Shown: one piece after another, positions 26,486 through 34,481 of the stretch
Layout of the letters: every line of letters begins with the position of its first letter
Position numbering within the stretch: the first letter of the stretch is position 1
From: Verrucomicrobiota bacterium
Lineage (GTDB): Bacteria; Verrucomicrobiota; Verrucomicrobiia; Limisphaerales; CAIMTB01
Assembly (NCBI GenBank): GCA_963205105.1
Contig: CAUJJW010000248.1
Coordinates: 1-42,746, forward strand
Length of the DNA stretch: 42,746 bases
Direction: 5' to 3'
Program-made: the position numbers and the translations under genes
Notes under the pieces: model-generated
Databases searched by the model: none
Seen by the model: only the letters and a program-made list of their open reading frames with translations
What the model was told of the DNA's origin: nothing

Positions 26486-27609
26486 CTCCTTACGTTCCAT
26501 CCCCATTCGTCCCCGGTTCCCGCAACCTCAACCGGCCACCGTCCCCCCGCTCGGGCTTCACCCTGATCGAGTTCATCGGGGTGCTCGCCATCCTCGCCAT
26601 CGTCGCCGGCATCTTCGCCACCAGCCTCGTCGGCCGACTCAAACGCGCCTCCAGGGAGTCCGAAGCCACCAGCGTGTCCACCATGACCGAGGCCCTCCGC
26701 ACCCGAATCCTGCGCACCCAGTTCATCCCCGCCCTCGCCGACATCCCCCAGGCCATCGCCGAGGAACTCTCCGTGCCCATCAGCAAGGTCGAGGGATCCC
26801 TCGCCGGTTTCCCTCGGGTCTTTCTCATCGATCCCGCCCTCCAGCTCGGCTCCCCCACCGGCGGCAGCCGAACCCTCCCCTTCCAACAGACCGTCTTCGG
26901 CTCCATCCAGCCGGCCAGCCCGCGATTCATGCTCGTCTCCTCCCTCTCCAGTCCTCTCCCCATCACCAATCCTGTCTCCTCCAGCACGTTCACCAGCGTG
27001 TGGGGCAACGCCGCCGGCACCATCCCCTCCGGCTGGTCCACCTGGAAGGGTGAAAGCGACGACCTGCGCATCGGGCGCATCGACTTCCGCAGCCTCTTCC
27101 ACCGCGTCGTGTTCAACAACCTCGACCCCGCCAATCCAGCCACCTATTCGATTGGCGCACCCACCAACTCCCTCAGCATCCCCGTCAGCCAGCGCCTCCA
27201 AACCTTCTTCCTCGCCACCAGCGCCCTCAACCTCCACTTCGCCGATGGAACCGTGCAAACCCGGGAGTTCATCCGGGCCGACACCAGCTTCATCTTCGAG
27301 AACGGCCGCTGGTCCCGTGATGTCACCTACGGCACCCAGCCACCCCTCGGCGAGTTCGGACAGCTGGTTGAGAACTTCCTTCAGTCCGAGATCCCCGCGG
27401 AGGCCGACTTCGGCGCCACACCCCAGGCCGTCGTCGAAGAGGTCTTCACCTACATGTACACCTACGGAGTCTGGGCCAGCGGATCAGCCCCCAATTGCTC
27501 CCCCTTCGAAACCGGCGGAAGCACCAGCGAGCAGCAGATCCCCCAGTACAGGGTCCTGAAAGACTGCCAGGCCCGCATCAAGTCGTTCTCCAAGAATCTC
27601 ATCAAGTAA
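26482..27609 (+). CDS. Large prepilin-like protein 1
   Basis: 375 residues with a 25-residue leader and a prepilin site, SPRSG25|FTLIEFIGVLAILAIVAGIF, Glu at +5. The remainder is far longer than a normal pseudopilin and I do not recognise its fold. It contains about ten predicted beta segments, a Ser/Thr/Pro-rich middle, DDLRIGRIDFRSLFHRVVFNN near the centre, FIFENGRWSRDVTYG, and two Cys near the C-terminus (NCSPFET and LKDCQARI). The protein at 27632 shares the same layout: prepilin head, PRVLLIDPA, MVLVSS.S.PLP, WS.W.G..DDLRI.RI and a VVdxvxxYM segment near the end. These two are paralogues of a lineage-limited type, probably minor or tip pilins. The start overlaps the gspF stop. Confidence 0.85.
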   Translation: MTPYVPSPFVPGSRNLNRPPSPRSGFTLIEFIGVLAILAIVAGIFATSLVGRLKRASRESEATSVSTMTEALRTRILRTQFIPALADIPQAIAEELSVPISKVEGSLAGFPRVFLIDPALQLGSPTGGSRTLPFQQTVFGSIQPASPRFMLVSSLSSPLPITNPVSSSTFTSVWGNAAGTIPSGWSTWKGESDDLRIGRIDFRSLFHRVVFNNLDPANPATYSIGAPTNSLSIPVSQRLQTFFLATSALNLHFADGTVQTREFIRADTSFIFENGRWSRDVTYGTQPPLGEFGQLVENFLQSEIPAEADFGATPQAVVEEVFTYMYTYGVWASGSAPNCSPFETGGSTSEQQIPQYRVLKDCQARIKSFSKNLIK

Positions 27610-27631
27610 CCCTACCCAGCCGAGTCGTACC

Positions 27632-28924
27632 ATGAACGCGTTCCCACCCCGTCCTTGCTCCCAACCCACCAGCCGCACCAGGGCCGCCGCCGGATTCAGT
27701 CTCATCGAACTCCTCGGAGCTCTCACCATCCTCACCATCCTCGCGATGGCCCTCGCCCCTGTGATGGTCCGCGAATACGACCGGCATGCCCGCGAACGGG
27801 AAACCAAATCCCTCGAAGCCCTCGCCTCCGGACTCCGCTCCCACATCCTCCGCACCCGCACCATCCCCAGTCACAATGAATACGTCCAGGCGGTCTCCAC
27901 CGAGATCGGCATGCAGACCTCCGATGTCCTGCTGAACCACCGCCGACTCCCCCGCGTGCTGCTGATCGACCCGGCCGTCACCAACGTCATCCCCATCCCG
28001 TACACCCAGAATTTCCGCGGCCTCACCAATTCCATACCGCTCTCGCTCGGAATGGTCCTGGTCTCCAGCGTCTCGGCCCCACTCCCCAGCGGACTCGTCA
28101 GCGGCTTCGCCTCCAGCTCCGCCGCCTTCAACGCCATCTGGAGCGCCGCCGAAAACACCGTCCCCGCCGGATGGTCCTGGTCCGGTCGTGGCGAGGATTT
28201 GCGCATCATCCGCATCAATCTCGGCACCTTGTTCGTCCCGCTCGCCCTCAACTACGACACCATCACCATGGGCGCCGCCAACCGCGGCCGCTTCACCATC
28301 GACGGTTCCTCCACCAACACCCTCCCCACCACACCCACCTTCATCTCCAATTACCTGATCAGTTCGGTGCTCGGTCTGCATCATCACTCCGGTTCCACCG
28401 ACACCCTTCAGGTCCAGATCGTCCTCCAAACCCCCACCTCGTTCACCTACCAGGGCTCCGCCTGGCGCGGCCAGGCCTTCCTCACCCGCGGCGCCTCACC
28501 CACCAGCGCCCTCGACCTCCAGACCGTCCACGACTACTTCGTCTCGTCTCCCGACAACAACCAGGCCCAGGGCAGCCCAGCCATCACCCCGGAAGCCGTC
28601 GTCGACGCCGTCAGCGAGTACATGCAGGCCTTCGTCGATTGGCGTGATGCCGGCTACCCCACCCGGCACCGCACCCTCGATGACGCCCAGCAAAACCTGG
28701 ACGAAACCACCGGCGACCTCCTCCACCACGCCTCCAACGATGGCGACGACGACGGTTGCGATGACGATGAGGACGATTGCGACGACGATGGTGGCGGAGG
28801 GGACGACGACGACGACTGCGACGACCACGACGACGACAACTGCGATGATGATGATTGGGGCAACGACGAAGGCTGTGACGACGACGGTTGGGGCCATTGG
28901 GGCGGTGGTGGCGGCGGCTGCTGA
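27632..28924 (+). CDS. Large prepilin-like protein 2 with Asp/Cys-rich tail
   Basis: 430 residues with prepilin site AAAG21|FSLIELLGALTILTILAMAL (Glu at +5). The body (about 60-365) parallels the protein encoded just upstream: RVLLIDPAVTNVIP, MVLVSSVSAPLPSG, WSWSGRGEDLRIIRINLG, and AVVDAVSEYMQAFVDW. It then leaves that pattern and ends in 62 residues (369-430) of almost pure Asp, Gly and Cys: 30 Asp, 2 Glu, and Cys at 376, 383, 396, 404, 415 and 430, the last being the final residue. The reading frame is continuous and the next gene starts 23 bases later, so the tail is not an obvious frameshift product. Metal binding or disulfide-linked display at the fibre surface is a possible role, by inference only. 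Confidence 0.88.
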   Translation: MNAFPPRPCSQPTSRTRAAAGFSLIELLGALTILTILAMALAPVMVREYDRHARERETKSLEALASGLRSHILRTRTIPSHNEYVQAVSTEIGMQTSDVLLNHRRLPRVLLIDPAVTNVIPIPYTQNFRGLTNSIPLSLGMVLVSSVSAPLPSGLVSGFASSSAAFNAIWSAAENTVPAGWSWSGRGEDLRIIRINLGTLFVPLALNYDTITMGAANRGRFTIDGSSTNTLPTTPTFISNYLISSVLGLHHHSGSTDTLQVQIVLQTPTSFTYQGSAWRGQAFLTRGASPTSALDLQTVHDYFVSSPDNNQAQGSPAITPEAVVDAVSEYMQAFVDWRDAGYPTRHRTLDDAQQNLDETTGDLLHHASNDGDDDGCDDDEDDCDDDGGGGDDDDDCDDHDDDNCDDDDWGNDEGCDDDGWGHWGGGGGGC

Positions 28925-28947
28925 GTCAATTCACTTATTCCCTTTCC

Positions 28948-30447
28948 ATGTACCGCATCCAGGCTTCCACCCTCACCGTCACCTCGCACTTTCCCCGTGG
29001 CCTCACCACCCTCGGGGTCAGCTGGCTGGGCGGACAGTTCGATGCCGTCGCCCTTCATCGCGGTGAAATCGCCGGCACCTGGCACGCGCCGGAACCCTGC
29101 GATGATGTCGAGAAATTCGGAGAGCTGCTCCGACAGGCGGTCGAGAAGACCGGGTTCCAGGGAAACACCGTTCACCTGGTCCTTTCGCACCCCAAGCTCT
29201 CCCACCAGATCGTCGATGTACCCGAAGCCAAGGGGCCTGCACTCAAGGCCCTGGTTCAACGGCAGGTCGACAAGCTGAAGCTCTTCGACGAGGTCGCCGC
29301 CTGGACCTTTGAGAAATCCGAGCCGACCAAGAATTCTTCCGGTGCGCTGGTCCACCTGCTGCCCCGCGCCATCCTCTACCGTCTGGTGGGAAATGCGGAA
29401 CAGGCGGGCTTCCACCTGGTCAGCGTCATCCCACCGACCGCCGTTCTCCATGCCCAGTTCGCGCGGCTTCCGCTCGACTCGAAGGGCATCGGTCTCATCG
29501 CCGCCGATATCGACGGCGGCACCACCATCGTCGTGGCCCGCCGTGAGGGACCACTGTTCCTTGCCCGATCCCTCGACGCCTCCCGGGCCCGCGGTTCCTC
29601 CGCGCTGGTCGTCGATATCAACCGCACGCTGCTTTACGTCAGTCAGAGGTTCGGCGTCGACGTGACCGGCGTCTGGCTCTACGGCACCCCTCTCACCGAG
29701 CAGATCGAGGAATTCCGCCCGCAGTTGCACGTGCCCGTCGAGGCCAGTTCCGAGCCGCTGACCGGCCCATTCTGGGCCCAGGAATCCCTCCGAATCCCCT
29801 CGGACTTCACACCCAATCTCGTCAGCGCCCGACAGATCCGCGCCCCGCAACACCGCGCCCTGCTCCGACTCACCACGGTGCTCGCCGCCGCCGCCGTGCT
29901 CGCCATGCTCGCCGCCGCCTCCTGGTTCCACTTCAAGGCCCGAAGCGAGCAACGGATGGTCACCGGACTCCTCCAGCAAACCGCCCAGTTGCAGGCCGAA
30001 CACCAATCCTTCCAGCAAAGCTACCTGGAACTCTCCAACCGGGAACGCTTCGTCCAGGGCGTCCTGGATCATCGCCCGGGCCCCGTCCCCATCTGGCTGG
30101 CCGCGTACCTCGGCGAAATCACCCCCGACGAACTCATTATCACCAACCTCCACGTCGTCCGCCAAACCAACACCTGGCACGTGGCCATCAGCGGCAAGCT
30201 CCAGCCCACCCTCCCCCACTCCACCCGGACCCTCGTTCGCGGTGTCGACGAACTCGCCGACAAACTCCGAAACGGACCGTTCCAGGCCACTGTGCTGCCC
30301 AACCCCGTCCAGGAATCCGCCACACCCGCCCCGGCAGCCCGATCCGCCACCACCGCCTTCGCCGATTGGGCGGCCCAGCTCCGACCCGCCAAACCGAAAC
30401 TCATCGCGCCCCCCACGCACTTCACCCTCGAGGCACTGCTCCAATGA
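28948..30447 (+). CDS. PilM-PilN / GspL-like assembly protein
   Basis: 499 residues from ATG 28948. An upstream in-frame ATG at 28888 lies inside the pilin tail and is rejected. Residues 1-300 are an actin-like (PilM/GspL-cytoplasmic) domain: LTTLGVSWLGGQFDAVAL near the N-terminus, VVDVP-like HQIVDVPEAKG, and a second phosphate-like loop IAADIDGGTTIVVARREG. One transmembrane helix follows (LLRLTTVLAAAAVLAMLAAASWF). Then come a coiled coil (QMLLQQTAQLQAEHQSF-like region) and a PilN/GspL-type periplasmic domain (PDELIITNLHVVRQTNTWHVAISGKL). A single protein therefore covers the PilM and PilN jobs of linking ATPase to envelope parts. The C-terminus has an extra Ala/Pro-rich extension. Its stop overlaps the next start (ATGA at 30444). 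Confidence 0.85.
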   Translation: MYRIQASTLTVTSHFPRGLTTLGVSWLGGQFDAVALHRGEIAGTWHAPEPCDDVEKFGELLRQAVEKTGFQGNTVHLVLSHPKLSHQIVDVPEAKGPALKALVQRQVDKLKLFDEVAAWTFEKSEPTKNSSGALVHLLPRAILYRLVGNAEQAGFHLVSVIPPTAVLHAQFARLPLDSKGIGLIAADIDGGTTIVVARREGPLFLARSLDASRARGSSALVVDINRTLLYVSQRFGVDVTGVWLYGTPLTEQIEEFRPQLHVPVEASSEPLTGPFWAQESLRIPSDFTPNLVSARQIRAPQHRALLRLTTVLAAAAVLAMLAAASWFHFKARSEQRMVTGLLQQTAQLQAEHQSFQQSYLELSNRERFVQGVLDHRPGPVPIWLAAYLGEITPDELIITNLHVVRQTNTWHVAISGKLQPTLPHSTRTLVRGVDELADKLRNGPFQATVLPNPVQESATPAPAARSATTAFADWAAQLRPAKPKLIAPPTHFTLEALLQ

Positions 30448-31064
30448 ACCCTCCCACCAAGGCGCCCCCAGGAAAGAAACGCCGTTCCCGCTGGTTCTGC
30501 GCGGCCAATCTCGAACGTCTCGTCGTCTTCTCCATCGTCACCATCTCCGGCGTCCTCCTCTGGACCTCGGTCTCCCGCCTCGTCCGTGTCAGGGCCGAGT
30601 CCCGTGACCTCTCCCGCCGAATCGCCCTGCTCTCCGGCGACATCGACGTCATGCGCGCCCAATGGCCAGGAAGCCGCACCCAGCACGTCGCCTCCCGCCT
30701 CTCCGCCGCCGAAGCCTCCCTCTTCCATGGCCCCCCAGCCGTCGCGGAATGGATCGAGTCCGTCCGCGCCGACGCCATCCCGCTCGCCCTCGAAACGGAT
30801 TTCGAATTCGTCGGCGCACGAACCCAGGCCCTCGACCGCGCCATCGCTGTCATGCAAACCCGCCTCCACATCGCCCCCTCCCGAGGCGCCGACTCCTCGC
30901 GTACGGCCTACCAACGACTGCTCGAACTCGGGCATTCCCTCACGCATCACCCCCAACGCCTCGACGTGCTCGAACTCAACATCAGCGGCGCCTCCAATTC
31001 CGTCGGCGAAGCTACCGCCTTGATCGAGGTTTGGTCGGACACATCCACCTCCGACACCCCATGA
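30444..31064 (+). CDS. PilO/GspM-like assembly protein
   Basis: 206 residues from ATG 30444, coupled to the gene before by ATGA overlap. It has a basic cytoplasmic N-terminus (PPGKKRRSRWF), one transmembrane helix (LVVFSIVTISGVLLWTSVSRL), a short coiled coil (RAESRDLSRRIALLSGDIDVM), and a small alpha/beta periplasmic domain ending LDVLELNISGASNSVGEATALIEVW. The layout and gene position, right after the PilMN/GspL-like gene, fit PilO, MshJ or GspM. Sequence similarity in this family is low, so the call depends on topology and context. The stop overlaps the next start (ATGA at 31061). Confidence 0.65.
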   Translation: MNPPTKAPPGKKRRSRWFCAANLERLVVFSIVTISGVLLWTSVSRLVRVRAESRDLSRRIALLSGDIDVMRAQWPGSRTQHVASRLSAAEASLFHGPPAVAEWIESVRADAIPLALETDFEFVGARTQALDRAIAVMQTRLHIAPSRGADSSRTAYQRLLELGHSLTHHPQRLDVLELNISGASNSVGEATALIEVWSDTSTSDTP

Positions 31065-31684
31065 AATTCCTGCGCAACCCCCTCGTGGTCGGCGTCCTGG
31101 CGGCCATCGCCTGCATCTACAGCGTCTGGACCGCCCTCGGATCCCGGGGTCCACGTTTCAGCCCGGCCGCTGCCGAACCTCCCGCCGCCACGACCGCACC
31201 GGACCCCAGCCCCCTGCCCTCAAGCCCGTCCACCCCAGCCGAGATGGTCGCCGACTTACCAGGCTCCACCGGAGACGCCTCCGGTCGGGCCATGGACATC
31301 CCCGCCGTCGCCTCGCTCGCCGGTCGCTGGATCGAATCACCCCGCCGGGACCCGTTCCGCATCGAGCGCCCCCGCGAAAACCGACCCTCCGGACCGCCGG
31401 CGTCCCAGTTGCTCGCCCTCCGGGCCGTTTGGCGCCAGACCGGTTCCCAACTGGCCGTCATCAACGAGCAGATCCTTCGTGAAGGAGATCAATTGCAGGG
31501 TTTCGCCATCGAAACCATCGAAGCCGAGGGCGTCTGGGTTCGGGGCACCAACGGCCGCGAACGCATCACGTTCCCCGCCTCCATCGCCATGCTCCCGATG
31601 GAACATGTCACAACCGCCCTGGATGGCCCGGCACCCCGCCAGGACACCATCTCCGCCAAAATCCCCATCGCGCCGGCTCCCTGA
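31061..31684 (+). CDS. PilP/GspC-like periplasmic linker protein
   Basis: 207 residues from ATG 31061. One N-terminal membrane helix (FLRNPLVVGVLAAIACIYSVW), a long Pro/Ala/Ser-rich linker (about 35-75), then RDPFRIE and a compact beta domain: LLALRAVWRQTGSQLAVINEQILREGDQLQGFAIETI with GVWVRGTNGRERITF. The motif 'L..I....G..LAVIN..IL.EGD.L.G..I..I....V.V' is what PilP, MshK and the homology region of GspC show. This domain usually contacts the N-terminal domain of the secretin, encoded immediately downstream. Both starts in this stretch overlap the previous stop by ATGA, suggesting equal production of the two parts. Confidence 0.72.
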   Translation: MKFLRNPLVVGVLAAIACIYSVWTALGSRGPRFSPAAAEPPAATTAPDPSPLPSSPSTPAEMVADLPGSTGDASGRAMDIPAVASLAGRWIESPRRDPFRIERPRENRPSGPPASQLLALRAVWRQTGSQLAVINEQILREGDQLQGFAIETIEAEGVWVRGTNGRERITFPASIAMLPMEHVTTALDGPAPRQDTISAKIPIAPAP

Positions 31685-31702
31685 TCCTTTCCCCTGCCAT
31701 CC

Positions 31703-33313
31703 ATGAAGCCCCAATTCCTCGCCGTCCTCACCCTCGTCTCCCTCGCCCTCCCGTACGACGCCGACGCCGCCCCCACCCCACGCCCCAAGCGCAACACCTC
31801 CCGCCAAACCAACACCCCCGCCGCCAAGGGCGCCATCAGCCTCGCCGAACCCCGTCCGTCCCCCGAATCCACCACCGCTCTGCCCCAACCCCAATCGGTC
31901 AACGTGGTCCACAACGCCACCGACCTGAACGCGACCGACACACCCGACACCCCTCAGGACGGCCCCGTCGTTCGCATCGCCCCGTCTCCCACCAACACAG
32001 TCGATGCCCACATCCAGGGCCGTAAGCTCTACTCCTTCCGGGCTGCCGATCTTGAACTCAAGGCGGCTCTCGCCCTCTTCGCCCGTGCCAATGGCTTGAA
32101 CATCGTGCCCGACCAGGATGTCACCGGCCAGGTCACCCTCGATGTCCAGGACCTGCCCCTCGAACGCCTCATGCAGGCCCTCCTCGAAGCCCACGACTTC
32201 TCCTGGTCCACCGAGGACGGACTCATCCGCGTCCGCGCCCGGGAATCCCAGGAGTACTGGATCGATTACCTCCGCCTCTCCCGCAAAGGCATGGGAACCA
32301 GTTCCGCCACGCTCGCCTCCGGAATGTCCGGCGGCAGCGGCGGGGGTGGCGGCGGCGGTTCTTCCGGCGGTTCTTCCGTCAACTTGACCGCCGACAACGC
32401 CATTAACTTCTGGACCGAGCTCAAAGAGGAACTGGCCAAGCTCCTCACCCCCGCCGGCCGTGAAACCATCGCCGTCAACATGACCGCCGGCGTCATCCAG
32501 ATCAGCGATCGCCCCTCCGCCCTCAAACGCGTCACCCGTTACCTCGAAAATCTCAGCGGCTCCGTCGCCCGCCAGGTCGAGATCCAGGCCCGCATCTTCG
32601 ACGTCACCCTGAGAAATCAGTTCCAGTTTGGCATCGATTGGGGTCATGCCGCCGAGGCCTTCGGAGGCGTCGCCACCATGGGCGGCTCCACCCTCATCAC
32701 CAGCCCGGTCGGCGGCGTCCCCCTGCGCGATTCGTCCTTCAACTTCCTGTTCGCCAACAACAACACCCGTGTCCTGCTCGAAGCACTGGAGGAACAAGGC
32801 GAGGTCAATGTCGTCTCCCAACCTCGCATCCGCGTCATCAACAACCAGACCGCGATGATCAAGGTCGGTACCGAAACACCCTTCTTCACCAGCCGAACCA
32901 CCACCATCCCCGGCACCACCGCCGGCACCACCACCCAGCTTCAGGAGGATGCCGTCCAAACCATCACCATCGGCACCATCCTCGCCATCACCCCCCAGAT
33001 CTCCAGCAACGACTGGGTCACCCTCGACGTCGCCCCCGTGCTGACCAGCCTCGTCGAAACCCGCACCTCACCCAGCAAAGTCACCACCGCCCCGGTGCTC
33101 GACATCAAGCAGGCCTCCACCCTCGTCCGCGTCCGCTCCGGAACCACCATCGTCCTCGGCGGCCTCATGCAGGATGAACATGGGAAAACCACCAAGAAGG
33201 TTCCCCTCCTCGGTGATATTCCTCTCCTGGGTTACCTTTTTCGCGGCACAGTCGATTTCACCGCGAAAAAGGAACTCGTCATTTCCATCACCCCGACCAT
33301 CGTCGAGGAGTGA
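31703..33313 (+). CDS. Outer-membrane secretin (GspD/PilQ/MshL-like)
   Basis: 536 residues. Forms the outer-membrane ring through which a fibre or substrate passes. After a signal peptide (MKPQFLAVLTLVSLALPYDADA) and a Pro/Thr-rich stretch comes a STN/N0-type domain (about 111-178: FRAADLELKAALALFARANGLNIV, VTLDVQDLPLERLMQALLEAH). A Gly/Ser-only segment follows at about 211-228, then an N1-like part (ETIAVNMTAGVIQISDRPSALKRV) and the C-terminal secretin domain: VVSQPRIRVINNQTAMIKVG, TVGTILAITPQI-like, TTIVLGGLMQDE and KVPLLGDIPLLGYLFRG. The length is near MshL and well below PilQ or GspD, with few N-domains. Last gene of the locus. It converges on the oxidoreductase gene with 12 bases between. 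Confidence 0.95.
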   Translation: MKPQFLAVLTLVSLALPYDADAAPTPRPKRNTSRQTNTPAAKGAISLAEPRPSPESTTALPQPQSVNVVHNATDLNATDTPDTPQDGPVVRIAPSPTNTVDAHIQGRKLYSFRAADLELKAALALFARANGLNIVPDQDVTGQVTLDVQDLPLERLMQALLEAHDFSWSTEDGLIRVRARESQEYWIDYLRLSRKGMGTSSATLASGMSGGSGGGGGGGSSGGSSVNLTADNAINFWTELKEELAKLLTPAGRETIAVNMTAGVIQISDRPSALKRVTRYLENLSGSVARQVEIQARIFDVTLRNQFQFGIDWGHAAEAFGGVATMGGSTLITSPVGGVPLRDSSFNFLFANNNTRVLLEALEEQGEVNVVSQPRIRVINNQTAMIKVGTETPFFTSRTTTIPGTTAGTTTQLQEDAVQTITIGTILAITPQISSNDWVTLDVAPVLTSLVETRTSPSKVTTAPVLDIKQASTLVRVRSGTTIVLGGLMQDEHGKTTKKVPLLGDIPLLGYLFRGTVDFTAKKELVISITPTIVEE

Positions 33314-33325
33314 TCCCGCGGTGCC

Positions 33326-34480
33326 CTACACCTTGACCCATTTGCGGGTCTTGCTGCTCTTCAGGATGGCATCGCAGACCTTCACTTCGTGGTGCCCGTC
33401 CTCGACCGAGGCGAAGGGGATAGGCCCCTTTTTGCCCGTCGAAATCGCCCCGTAAATGGCGCGCATGTTCATCTTGAACGCATCGGGGAATCCCTCGGCG
33501 TGCCCGCCCGGGTAGTCCGAGAAACCGGCCACGTCTTCCATGAATCCCGGGGACCCGCGCAGCGAAAGTTCGTTCGCCCCGTCCCGGCTGCCGTACTGGA
33601 TCGAGTTCGGTTCCTCGGAGTTCCAGCAGGCCGATTTCTTGGAGCCATAGATCTCCAGGCGCAGACAGTTTTTTCGGCCCGCAGCCACTTGGGACACCGT
33701 CACGCTGCCGAAGGCCCCGCTGCCCCAGCGCAGCAACACTGCCGCGTAATCCTCCGTCTCCACCGGGTAGGTCGCGTATTTCATCTCCTGCCCCGCCTTG
33801 GAGTAGGTCTGGACTTCGCCGAGCGGCCGCTTGCGCGTCTTGTGCAGCGTCTCCAACTGCGCGTACACCTCGGAAATCTTCGCGCCCAGAATGAAGGACG
33901 CCGCGTCCATCCAGTGGGTGCCGATGTCCGAAACCGCCCGCAACGCACCGCCTTCGTTCGGCAACAGCCGCCAGTTGTAGTCCGTGTCCTTCAACAGCCA
34001 GTCCTGCATGTAGCTGCCGTTCACGTGGAAGATCTCACCGAAATCACCCCGCTGCACCGCCGCGCGCATCTGGAGAACCGCAGGGTAAAACCGCAGGTTG
34101 TAGTTCACCGCGAACACCTGCCCCGGCCTGGACTCCGACAGCTTCACCAACTGCGCCGTCTCTTTCGAGGTCATCGCCAGCGGCTTCTCGCAGATCACGT
34201 GCTTGCCCGCCTTCAACGCATCGGCGGCATGCTGCGCATGCAGCTTGTTCGGCGACGCAATGTGCACCACATCCACTTCGGGATGGGTCACCAGCTTTTT
34301 GTGGTCCAGGTCCGTGATCGCGTTCGGCACACCCCACTTGTCCGCGACAATCTTCGCGCGTTCGTTGTCCACGATCGCGGTCACTTGAACCCCGAGTCGC
34401 TTCAGCGCCTCAATGTGGGCCGGCCCGATGAACCCGGTGCCGATGATCCCCGCTCGAATGGATGTAATGGCTTTTGGCAT
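33326..34480 (-). CDS. Gfo/Idh/MocA family oxidoreductase
   Basis: 384 residues, an NAD(P)-dependent sugar or cyclitol dehydrogenase by family. Rossmann motif GIIGTGFIGPAHIEAL at about 10-25; VDVVHIASPNKLHAQHAADAL; the conserved catalytic-lysine motif CEKPLAMT; and the DIGTHWMDAASFI segment carrying the substrate-binding His. The C-terminal GFO_IDH_MocA domain ends HHEVKVCDAILKSSKTRKWV. No signal peptide, so the enzyme is cytoplasmic. It starts one base after the stop of the AGE-type epimerase gene, so the two are surely co-transcribed and likely act on related sugars. The exact substrate cannot be told. A regulator or transporter that would help is absent from the window. Confidence 0.93.
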   Translation of the reverse strand: MPKAITSIRAGIIGTGFIGPAHIEALKRLGVQVTAIVDNERAKIVADKWGVPNAITDLDHKKLVTHPEVDVVHIASPNKLHAQHAADALKAGKHVICEKPLAMTSKETAQLVKLSESRPGQVFAVNYNLRFYPAVLQMRAAVQRGDFGEIFHVNGSYMQDWLLKDTDYNWRLLPNEGGALRAVSDIGTHWMDAASFILGAKISEVYAQLETLHKTRKRPLGEVQTYSKAGQEMKYATYPVETEDYAAVLLRWGSGAFGSVTVSQVAAGRKNCLRLEIYGSKKSACWNSEEPNSIQYGSRDGANELSLRGSPGFMEDVAGFSDYPGGHAEGFPDAFKMNMRAIYGAISTGKKGPIPFASVEDGHHEVKVCDAILKSSKTRKWVKV

Positions 34481-34481
34481 G

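Noticed and set aside
28737..28924. Asp codon run as a simple microsatellite expansion
   Set aside because: GAC and GAT alternate irregularly, and Cys, His, Trp and Asn codons interrupt it at spaced positions, which argues for a selected protein sequence.
28644..29066. A Thr/Met-rich open frame (MTTTVAMT-like) overlapping the Asp/Cys tail
   Set aside because: It is the +1 reading of the same GAC/GAT repeats. The Asp-rich frame is continuous with the pilin body and stops neatly before the next gene.
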